Part shown: piece after piece, positions 1 to 6,254 of the stretch
How the letters are laid out: each line of letters starts with the position of its first letter
Position numbering within the stretch: position 1 is the first letter of the stretch
The notes under the pieces: model-generated
What the model was told of the DNA's origin: nothing
The model's input: the letters and a program-made list of their open reading frames with translations, nothing else
The model's database searches: none
Made by a program: the position numbers and the translations under genes
From: DASUZB01 sp036377075
GTDB lineage: Bacteria > Actinomycetota > CALGFH01
Reading direction: 5' to 3'
Assembly: GCA_036377075.1 (NCBI GenBank)
Contig: DASUZB010000252.1
Span: 1-9,961 of the forward strand
DNA: 9,961 nt

Positions 1-126
1 CGGCCCGTCCGGCGCTGCCGTGCCGTGGGTAGGCCGTCGACCTGGGCGGACCGAACGGGCGGCCACGAGGGCAGAGTTGGCTGGACCTTCGGCGGCGCAC
101 TGGCCTGCGCATGCTGGTTCGCGTAG
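1..126. other. Unassigned stretch upstream of the regulator remnant
   Basis: No frame gives recognisable protein. Frame 1 ends at the TAG of 124-126, frame 3 has a stop at 30-32, and frame 2 is open but compositionally meaningless (Arg/Ala/Pro-rich). I see no RNA gene, repeat or promoter. If the regulator was once intact, its N-terminal ATPase should have been here, so this may be unrelated DNA joined by the same rearrangement. Confidence 0.4.
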
Positions 127-1414
127 CGTCGGCGTGGTGGCGAGCTGCTGCGCGCCTGCCCGGACGTGGTCGTGCTCGCCACCAGCCGTGAGCCGCTGCG
201 GGTGTGGCGCTTCTGGCTGGCGCGTGGGCACTTCGCCGAGGGCGGCCGCTGGCTGGAGGCGACGCTGGCGGCGGCAGGGGAGCGGACGCCGTTGCGCGCC
301 ATGGCGCTGTTCGCCGCCGCCGCCATGGAGGTGCGACGCGGCGACGGCGGCACCCGCGTGTCGGAGCTTGCGGTCGAGGCGGCGGCGATCACGCGCGAGG
401 CCGCCGACCACCAGGCGTTGGCCCAGGTCCTGCACCTGACGGGGCCTCCTGGCGTGGGTGGCGGACGGCGCGTGGGAGCACGCGGTCCGGCTGGTCGAGG
501 AGGGCCGCTCCATGGCCGCGACGGTCGGGGACGTCGGCGTGGTCGCCAGCGCCACGCACATGCTCGGCGTGATGGCCCTGCTGCGGGGCGCCGGCCGAGA
601 GGCCGAAGCCTACCTGGGCGAGACGCTCGGCCTGCTCGACCGGCTCCCGGCGGACCTGCCACCGTTCTTCTCCGCGATGACGCCGGGATGGTCCTGGGAG
701 CTCGGGCCTGGCGGGCAGCCCCGCATGCCGTTCACCGAGACCGTGCTGCTGTACCGGCGGGTCGGCACTGGCCAGGCGGCCGCGTACACCCTGTCCAACC
801 TGGCGGCCGCGGTGCGCCTGGGGGGCGAGCCGACGCGGGCGGGCACGCTGCTCGAGGAGAGCGTCAGCGCCTTCCACCACCAGGGTGACCTGCACGGTGA
901 GGGGCTGGCACTGTGCCACCTGGCCAACCTGCGCCGTATCGCCGGCGAGCTCTCCGAGGCCGGCGAGCTGCTCGACCGGAGCCTGGAGATCCGGCGCGGC
1001 CTGGGCGACCGGCGCGGGGTCGGCGTCGCGATCGTGAACCAGGGCCTGGTCGCCGCGGCGGCGGGGAACCTGGGGCAGGCCGATCGGCTGCTGCGGGAGG
1101 CGTTCCTGCTGTTCGAGCAGTCGGAGGACGGGCCGGGGTGCTGGGGTGCGCTGCTCGACCTCGGCCTGGTCCTGCTCGACGCCGGCGAGGACGACCGCGC
1201 GCGGCGGGTGCTGCGGCAGTGGCACGAGCGGCCGCTCGTGCTCTGGAGCTTTCGACCTCGGGCATGGACCCTGCTGGCCCTCGCCGAGCTGGAGCGGCGG
1301 GCCGGCGACCAGGGTGCGGCCACGCGCTGCGTCGACGAGGCGCGGCGGCGCTTCGTCGCCCTCGGCGACGTGTCAGGGCTCGCCTACCTCGCCGATCCGC
1401 TGAGCCGCTGCTAA
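127..1414 (+). pseudogene. Remnant of a LuxR/AfsR-type STAND ATPase-TPR regulator (truncated, internally deleted, frameshifted)
   Basis: Intact relatives are large cytoplasmic transcriptional regulators with an NTPase domain followed by TPR repeats. Seen here: frame 1 after the stop at 124-126 reads ELLRACPDVVVLATSREPLR, the sensor-1 segment of the NTPase. It then jumps directly at about 204/205 to WRFWLARGHFAEGGRWLEA, which in intact relatives starts the TPR region well downstream of the NTPase. No Walker A or Walker B is visible. Frame 1 is left at about 439-444, where a run of four G seems to hold one base too many, and frame 2 continues LLAWVADGAWEHAVRL. From there helical TPR-like repeats run to the stop at 1412-1414 (for example AAYTLSNLAAAVRLGGEP and EGLALCHLANLRRIAGEL). 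No C-terminal HTH is present. The downstream oxidoreductase lies 66 bp away on the same strand and may once have been its target. Family assignment is fairly sure. True decay versus sequencing or assembly error is open. Confidence 0.75.
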
Positions 1415-1480
1415 GGGGACGCTGAGCGGGCCCTCGTAGGGTCGCGCGGACAGGCTGCCGTCGAGCAAAGGGAGACAGCC

Positions 1481-2900
1481 ATGGCCGTCACGGCCGACCC
1501 ACGCGACGTCATCGGCGAGGCCACCCTCGCCGAGCTGGAAGCCACCCTGCGGGGGCGGACGGTCCGACCGTCCGACCCCGACTACGACCAGGCCCGCGCG
1601 GTCTGGAACGCCGCCCACGACCGGCACCCTGCGCTGATCATCCGCTGCGCCGGCACCGCCGACGTCGTACGGGCGGTGGAATTCGCCCGCAGCGAAGGGC
1701 TCACGGTGGCCGTTCGCGGCGGCGCGCACAGCGTCGCCGGGTTCTCCACCAGCGACGGCGGGGTGGTCGTCGACACCTCGCCGATGAAGGGCATCCGGGT
1801 CGACCCGGCCGCCCGGCGGGCGGTCGCCCAGCCCGGGCTCACCTGGTCAGAGTTCGACCACGAGACCCAGGCGTTGGGCCTGGCGGTCACCGGGGGCCTG
1901 GTGTCCAGCACCGGCATCGCCGGGTTCACCCTCGGCGGCGGGCTCGGCTGGCTGCTGCGCAAGTACGGCCTCACCTGCGACTACCTGATCTCGGCCGACG
2001 TCGTCACCGCCGACGGCCAGCTCCTCACCGCCAGCGAGCAGGAGCACCCCGACCTGTTCTGGGCGCTGCGTGGCGGCGGCGGCAACTTCGGGGTGGTGAC
2101 GTCGCTGGAGTACCGCCTCCACCCGGTCGGCCCGCTCGTCTTCGCCGGCCGGTGTTCTACGACGGGGCGTCGGCGGTCCAGGTCCTGCGGGGCTGGCGCG
2201 ACCTCGCCGCCACCATGCCCGACGAGCTCACCACCCTGGCCGACATCCTGGTCGCACCGCCCGTGCCGTTCCTGCCCGAGGCGTCCCACGGCCAGATGGT
2301 GGTCGCCATCCTGGGCGTCTACGCCGGTCCGGCCGAGGACGGCGCCAAGGCCAGCCAGCCGCTGCGGACCCTGGCCGAGCCGCTCGCCGACCTGATGGGC
2401 CCGATGCCCTACACACCGCCATGCAGAGCCTGCTCGACCCGCTGTGGCCGGCGGGCGCCCAGAACTACTTCACCTCGGCCCTGCTCGACCGGCTCGACGA
2501 CGACGCCATCGACACCCTGCTGGCCCGACACGCCGCCGGGCAGGCACCCGTCCGCGAGCTGTACCTGCACCACGCCGGCGGCGCCATGGCCCAGGTCCCC
2601 GCGGCCGCCACGGCGTTCGCCCACCGCGACGCGCCGTACGTGCTCAACGTCATCGCCCGGTCACCCGAGCGCGCCGGCTTCGAGCAGCATGCCGGCTGGG
2701 CCCGCGCGGCCCACCAGGCCATGCAACCGTGGAGTACCGGCGGCGCCTACGTCAATTTCACCTCCGACCCTGAAGACGACAAGGTGCGGGCGTCCTACCC
2801 GCCCGACACCTACGCCCGCCTGGTGGCGGCGAAGGACCGGTACGACCCGACCAACCTGTTCCGGCTCAACCAGAACATCCAACCCTCCGGCAGCCGTTGA
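1481..2900 (+). pseudogene. FAD-binding oxidoreductase of the berberine-bridge (BBE) type, two frameshifts
   Basis: Family members are flavoproteins that oxidise sugars, alcohols or natural products. Frame 2 from ATG 1481 gives the FAD-binding half: RGGAHSVAGFSTSDGG (H83 is the expected covalent FAD site), GGLVSSTGIAGFTLGGGLGW and ALRGGGGNFGVVTSLEYRLH. The second Cys used for bicovalent FAD in many BBE enzymes is absent (SSTG instead). At 2149-2150 a C seems missing, and frame 1 continues VFYDGASAVQVLRGWRD. At about 2411-2416 an extra AC seems present, and frame 3 continues AMQSLLDPLW to the BBE C-terminus (YVNFTSDPEDD, YDPTNLFRLNQNIQP). Undoing both indels yields an uninterrupted frame of about 472 residues, normal for the family, with no internal stop. 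A good Shine-Dalgarno (aaaggga, about 1468-1474) precedes the ATG. As given, no full-length product is made. Recent inactivation or base-calling error are both possible. Confidence 0.85.
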
Positions 2901-2909
2901 CCGGCCTCC

Positions 2910-3689
2910 TCAGCCGCGTGCGGCCTCGGCCGCCGCCAGGTGGGCGAGCACGGCGCTGGTCTTGGTCTGCTGGTCCGGGTCGACCTGGAGGTCGTGGGCC
3001 CGCAGGGTCTCGTCCAGTTGGCGCTGCCCGCCGAGCGGGTCCTCCTCCTCGCGCGCGGACAGCTCCAGGAACCGGAGCTGCTCGTCGACCTCCCACAGCT
3101 CAGCGGCGACCTGGTCCGGCAGCTCCCCGGTCCCCTTGTCCCACTTCCACGCGCGGATCGGGCCGAGGAGGGTGAGCCCGTCCAGCCCCAGCAGCAGGTC
3201 GTCGGCCAGGGCCCGCTGGTCGCCGGAGAGCAGCCGCCGCACCTGGTGTGGCCGGTGGGCCTCGACCTCGTCGACCAGGCCGCCTTCGACCTCGGCGTCC
3301 AGCGAGGCCGAGACCAGGTGGCGGTCGGCCACCCAGTCGCCCTCGATCCTGGCCAGCTTGCCGAGCTCCGCGGTCCGCTCATGCCACAGCCGAGGGTCCA
3401 GGGAGCCCTCCGGGCCGCGGAGCTTCAGGGTGGCGTCGTCGGCGTGGTCGGCCCGCTTGCGGACCCGCACGATGATCCCGCGGGCGAGCAGCGGCAGCGT
3501 GTCCGGCTTGCGGTGCCCGCCGAGCTGCTCGCAGAACCAGATCTGGCGCCGTTCCACGGTGTCGCCGTCCTTGGCGAGGCGCAGGACGGCCAGCCCGGCG
3601 TCGACCTGCTCGACCCCGAGCGTCACCTTGAGCTCCACCCCGTCGACGCCGGGAGGGGGCGCGTTGGCGTCGTCGATCGGCATGTGCAT
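2910..3689 (-). CDS. CYTH-like (triphosphate tunnel) domain protein
   Basis: Predicted 259-residue soluble protein; I assign it to the CYTH superfamily by pattern. Visible elements: VELKVTL (residues 18-24), resembling the first-strand ExExK signature in reduced form; QIWFCE (49-54), the place where relatives have the YFDT-like strand; ARGIIVRVRKRAD (69-81), an alternating Arg strand; and DDATLKLRGPEG (84-95), the K-x-R strand. These basic and acidic strands line the triphosphate-binding tunnel in the family. The C-terminal third is charged and helical (LWEVDEQLRFLEL) and I do not recognise it. Substrate is unknown. The start is either ATG 3689 or the in-frame ATG 3683; a weak gcgggac lies upstream. 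It sits 38 bp downstream of nadA on the same strand, so co-transcription is likely. Its stop lies 9 bp from the converging oxidoreductase stop. A distant relative lacking activity is possible. Confidence 0.7.
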   Translation of the reverse strand: MHMPIDDANAPPPGVDGVELKVTLGVEQVDAGLAVLRLAKDGDTVERRQIWFCEQLGGHRKPDTLPLLARGIIVRVRKRADHADDATLKLRGPEGSLDPRLWHERTAELGKLARIEGDWVADRHLVSASLDAEVEGGLVDEVEAHRPHQVRRLLSGDQRALADDLLLGLDGLTLLGPIRAWKWDKGTGELPDQVAAELWEVDEQLRFLELSAREEEDPLGGQRQLDETLRAHDLQVDPDQQTKTSAVLAHLAAAEAARG

Positions 3690-3727
3690 GTTGTCCCGCA
3701 ACCCCGCGTCGCTGGCAAGCCCTGAGC

Positions 3728-4882
3728 TCAGGCGGCGGGCAGGGCGAGCATGCGCTCGAGCGCGGTCAGGGCGTGCTCCCTGGTGGTGGCGTCGACCTTG
3801 ACCTGGTTGGGCACCCGGCCGGCGACCAGCTCCTCCATGGCCCAGACGAGGTGGGGGAGGTCGATCCGGTTCATCGTCGAGCAGAAGCAGACGGTGCGGT
3901 CGAGGAACGCCACCGTCTTGTCGGGGTGCTCGCTGGCCAGGCGGTGGACCAGGTTCAGCTCGGTGCCGACGGCCCACTTGGCGCCGGGCGGTGAGGCCTC
4001 GACGACCTTGATGATCCGCTCGGTCGAGCCGACCTCGTCGGCCTTGGCGACGACCTCGTGGCGGCACTCGGGGTGGACCAGCACCCGCACCCCGGGGATG
4101 CGCTGGCGCACCAGGTCGACGTGCTCGGGCAGGAAGCGGTGGTGGACCGAGCAGTGGCCGCGCCACAGGATCACCCGGGCGGCCCGGACGGTGTCGGGGT
4201 CGAGCCCGCCCTCGTCCCGGTGCGGGTCCCAGACCACCAGCTCCTCGGGGCGCAGGCCCATCGCCAGGGCGGTGTTGCGGCCGAGGTGCTGGTCGGGCAG
4301 GAACAGCACCTTGTCGCGCTGGGCGAACGCCCAGCTCATGGCGCGGGCGGCGTTGGAGGACGTGCAGATCGCGCCGCCCTCCCTGCCGGTGAGCGCCTTG
4401 ATGTCGGCCGAGGAGTTCATGTAGGTGAGCGGGACCACCGCGCCGGGGACCCACTCGTCGAGGATCTCCCAGGCCTCCTCGACCTGGGCGAGGGTGGCCA
4501 TGTCCGCCATGGAGCAGCCGGCGGCCAGGTCGGGCAGGATGACCTGCTGGTGGTCGGCGGTGAGGATGTCGGCGGACTCGGCCATGAAGTGGACGCCGCA
4601 GAAGACCACGAACTCGGCGTCGGGCCGGGCGGCGGCCTGCTGCGCCAGGCGGAAGGAGTCGCCGCGGGCGTCGGCGAAGCGGATCACCTCGTCGCGCTGG
4701 TAGTGGTGGCCGAGCACGAAGGCGCGGTCGCCGAGGGCGGCGCGGGCGGCGCGGGCACGCTCGACCAGGTCGGGGTCGGACGCCGGGGGCAGGTCCCCCG
4801 GGCAGGTGGTGCCCTTCTCGGACGCCCGCTGCGGGCCGAGCAGGTCGAGGAAGACGACGTTCTCTGCAGTGCGAGCAGCCAT
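3728..4882 (-). CDS. nadA: Quinolinate synthase NadA
   Basis: A [4Fe-4S] enzyme that condenses iminoaspartate (from NadB) with dihydroxyacetone phosphate to quinolinate in de novo NAD synthesis; cytoplasmic. Predicted 384 residues, the longer NadA type. Signatures in order: LGHHYQRDEVIRFAD (57-71), FCGVHFMAESADIL (94-107), AAGCSMADMA (120-129), YMNSSADIKAL (154-164), GGAICTSSNA (169-178), FLPDQHLGRNTA (194-205), WRGHCSVHH (240-248), HPECRHEV (270-277), GTELNLVHRL (306-315) and CFCSTMNRIDLPHLVWAMEE (332-351). Cluster ligands are probably C123, C244 and one of C332/C334, by analogy with characterised NadA. The ATG at 4882 is the only sensible start; ggagc about 10 bases upstream is a loosely spaced ribosome site. 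No nadB or nadC is in the window, where these often adjoin nadA. The CYTH-like gene follows in the same direction. Confidence 0.96.
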   Translation of the reverse strand: MAARTAENVVFLDLLGPQRASEKGTTCPGDLPPASDPDLVERARAARAALGDRAFVLGHHYQRDEVIRFADARGDSFRLAQQAAARPDAEFVVFCGVHFMAESADILTADHQQVILPDLAAGCSMADMATLAQVEEAWEILDEWVPGAVVPLTYMNSSADIKALTGREGGAICTSSNAARAMSWAFAQRDKVLFLPDQHLGRNTALAMGLRPEELVVWDPHRDEGGLDPDTVRAARVILWRGHCSVHHRFLPEHVDLVRQRIPGVRVLVHPECRHEVVAKADEVGSTERIIKVVEASPPGAKWAVGTELNLVHRLASEHPDKTVAFLDRTVCFCSTMNRIDLPHLVWAMEELVAGRVPNQVKVDATTREHALTALERMLALPAA

Positions 4883-4941
4883 TGCTGGGACGCTCCGTTC
4901 GGCGAGGCGTGGCGCGTGCTCAACATCGTGAACGGATGCAC

Positions 4942-4947
4942 ATTGTA
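4942..4947 (-). promoter_or_regulatory. Candidate -10 box for nadA
   Basis: TACAAT on the minus strand lies about 60 bases before the nadA ATG, in an unusually AT-rich patch (about 4921-4947) of an otherwise GC-rich gap. It is immediately preceded by one copy of the 28-bp direct repeat. No consensus -35 is seen at 16-18 bp, where the sequence is agcgcc, so an activator or another sigma factor would be needed. Pattern only. Confidence 0.35.
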
Positions 4948-5031
4948 GGCTGCGAGGTGCGGTTGGCGCTCGGCTCAGGGCGGGGTGGTCGAGCGCATCG
5001 GTCAGGCTGCGAGGTGCGGTGGGCGCTCGGC
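4947..5031. repeat. Pair of 28-bp direct repeats upstream of nadA
   Basis: Copy 1 covers 4947-4974 and copy 2 covers 5004-5031, 57 bp apart start to start. They agree at 27 of 28 positions (t versus g after gaggtgcggt). Both begin aggctgcgaggtgcggt and end ggcgctcggc. The flanks do not align clearly. They lie in the 159-bp gap between nadA and the next minus-strand gene, just upstream of the candidate nadA -10 box. They could be paired operator sites or a small duplication or dispersed repeat. Confidence 0.8.
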
Positions 5032-5041
5032 GGGCCGCTGG

Positions 5042-5827
5042 TCAGCTCACCGACGACAGGGTGGCGGCGACGTCGGCGGCGAGGGCCTGGTCGCCCTCGG
5101 CGTGCCATGGCTGCCCGCCGGTGCGGCCGGCGGCGCGCAGCACGAACGCCAGCGGCTCCGCCTGGATGGTCAGGTCGGGCGTCGCGTCCGGGGCGGGCCG
5201 CTCGCCGAGGGCGCCGCCGAGCAGCCACTCGCCCTGGTCGCCGAGCCGGACCTTGATCACCGCCCCGGGGTGGGGCCGGCCGCGGCGCGACAGGCCGCCG
5301 GGGATCACCTTGGCGGCGATGTCGGCCATCCAGGCGAGGCTGGTGGGGTCGGCCTCGAAGCCGGCGCCGACCGCCTCGGCCAGGTCGTGGCCGTGCACCC
5401 AGGCCTCCTGCAGGCGCAACTGGGCGACGGTGCGGACCGCGACCGGCCCGACCACCCAGGGCACCCGGGCACGCCAGCCGTCCCCGTCGAGGGTCGCGAG
5501 GTGCCAGCGCAGCGCGTCGGCGGCCGCCTCCCAGTCGGCCACGCGGCCCTCCGGTGGCACGCCGGCGTGGGCGGCGACCCCGGCCGCGGTCCAGTCGTCC
5601 AGCGGCACCACCGGCGGGGCCTTGTCCTGGTCCAGCCGCCCCTGGATGGTGGCGAGCGCGGCCTGGTCGCCGGAGGCGAGGTGGCTGACCACGTCGGCGA
5701 CGGTCCACGCCTGCGTCGCCGGCACGGTGCGCGCCCAGGCGTCCGCCGGCACCTCCGCCAGCAGCACCCCGACGCGCCGGTGGGTCGCGTCGAGGCCCTC
5801 GAGGAGGGTGTCGAGCGGTGGGGTCAT
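5042..5827 (-). CDS. Mycothiol-dependent maleylpyruvate isomerase-family (DinB-fold) protein
   Basis: Predicted 261-residue soluble protein. The N-terminal DinB-like helical bundle carries WTVADVVSHLASGD (41-54) and LQEAWVHGHDLAEAVG (139-154). H49, E141 and H145 have the same spacing (92 and 4 residues) as the metal ligands I recall for the Corynebacterium maleylpyruvate isomerase, so a metal site is likely intact. The C-terminal part (about 185-258: IKVRLGDQGEWLLGG, DLTIQAEPLAFVLRAAGR) matches the small alpha/beta domain common in the family. Most members have unknown substrates and are thought to use mycothiol, which supports an actinobacterial host. There is no aromatic-degradation gene nearby, so I do not call it a true isomerase. 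Its ATG overlaps the stop of the upstream membrane-protein gene (ATGA, 5824-5827), implying translational coupling. Confidence 0.85.
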   Translation of the reverse strand: MTPPLDTLLEGLDATHRRVGVLLAEVPADAWARTVPATQAWTVADVVSHLASGDQAALATIQGRLDQDKAPPVVPLDDWTAAGVAAHAGVPPEGRVADWEAAADALRWHLATLDGDGWRARVPWVVGPVAVRTVAQLRLQEAWVHGHDLAEAVGAGFEADPTSLAWMADIAAKVIPGGLSRRGRPHPGAVIKVRLGDQGEWLLGGALGERPAPDATPDLTIQAEPLAFVLRAAGRTGGQPWHAEGDQALAADVAATLSSVS

Positions 5828-6168
5828 GGCTCGGGGTCCTCGCGCATGGTGGCCGCCTGCACGCTCCACAGCACGGTCAGGATGGCGAGCAGGACCGCCG
5901 GCCGGTACAGCGCCGGCCGGTGGTTGGCCCACGCGGTGCCCGCGATCATCAGCGTCAGCACGCCGAAGAGGACAGCGCCGAAGCGCGCCCGGGCGCGCGA
6001 GCGGGGCTTCCTCGGGTTGAGCCAGTGGAGCAGCTTGCGCAGCGGCTCCCGCGGCGGCCTGGCCGGTGCGGCCTCCGCGGCCTTGGCCGCCGGGGCGGTG
6101 GGGCGCTTCCGGGCTGGTGCCGGCGCCTGTCCCCGCGCCCGGCTCCGCCCCCGTCCACGGCGTCCCAC
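5824..6168 (-). CDS. Small basic protein with two predicted membrane helices, unknown function
   Basis: Predicted 114 residues. The first 60 are rich in Arg, Lys, Ala and Pro and should be disordered and cytoplasmic. Two hydrophobic segments follow: about 63-81 (FGAVLFGVLTLMIAGTAW) and 87-106 (ALYRPAVLLAILTVLWSVQA), ending in a short acidic tail. The predicted topology is a hairpin with both ends inside. I chose GTG 6168 because AGGAGG sits 8 bases upstream; the frame stays open to a TTG at 6222, but that start has no ribosome site and would lie upstream of the candidate promoter. It overlaps the next gene by 4 bp. I do not recognise the family. Co-translation suggests a link with the DinB-fold protein, but nothing more specific. 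Confidence 0.7.
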   Translation of the reverse strand: MGRRGRGRSRARGQAPAPARKRPTAPAAKAAEAAPARPPREPLRKLLHWLNPRKPRSRARARFGAVLFGVLTLMIAGTAWANHRPALYRPAVLLAILTVLWSVQAATMREDPEP

Positions 6169-6176
6169 GGGCCTCG

Positions 6177-6182
6177 CCTCCT
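6177..6182 (-). promoter_or_regulatory. Strong ribosome binding site deciding the GTG start at 6168
   Basis: AGGAGG on the minus strand, 8 bases before the GTG of the small membrane protein. It favours that start over the upstream in-frame TTG at 6222. Confidence 0.7.
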
Positions 6183-6194
6183 CTCGACCCCCGC

Positions 6195-6222
6195 AGTCTA
6201 ACCGGCCACGGCGGCGCGCCAA
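6195..6222 (-). promoter_or_regulatory. Candidate sigma-70-type promoter for the membrane protein / DinB-fold pair
   Basis: On the minus strand TTGGCG (6222-6217) and TAGACT (6200-6195) are separated by 16 bp. Each matches 4 of 6 consensus bases. Transcription would start near 6188, giving a leader of about 20 bases that contains the AGGAGG. This spacing is coherent with the chosen start codon. Confidence 0.5.
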
Positions 6223-6240
6223 GGGGGGTGTCCACGGGGG

Positions 6241-6246
6241 TATCCT
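6241..6246 (+). promoter_or_regulatory. Candidate -10 box for a leaderless glycerate kinase transcript
   Basis: TATCCT fits the TANNNT pattern of actinobacterial -10 boxes. It ends 8 bases before the ATG at 6255, so transcription could begin at or next to the start codon. No Shine-Dalgarno is visible in front of that ATG, which agrees with a leaderless message. No good -35 is seen. Confidence 0.4.
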
Positions 6247-6254
6247 CCGCCACC

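Noticed and set aside
20..439. Plus-strand open frame at the left edge
   Set aside because: Arg/Ala/Cys-rich shadow of the regulator frame. The conserved sequence (ATSREPLRV onward) is in frame 1.
1437..1442. TAGGGT as a -10 box for the FAD oxidoreductase
   Set aside because: It fits TANNNT but has no -35, and the pattern is frequent by chance. Too weak to list.
2920..2933. GCGGCC-TC-GGCCGC hairpin near the convergent stops at 2900/2910
   Set aside because: It lies inside the 3' end of the CYTH-like coding region, has only a 2-base loop, and such palindromes are common at this GC content. Not called as a terminator.
3690..4454. N-terminal extension of the CYTH-like frame into nadA
   Set aside because: The frame is open upstream but overlaps nadA in another frame with low-complexity sequence. 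The CYTH-like homology begins after ATG 3689/3683.
4684..4941. Minus-strand frame overlapping the nadA start
   Set aside because: It begins with GTG just after the candidate -10 box but runs through nadA in the wrong frame with Ser/Arg-rich sequence.
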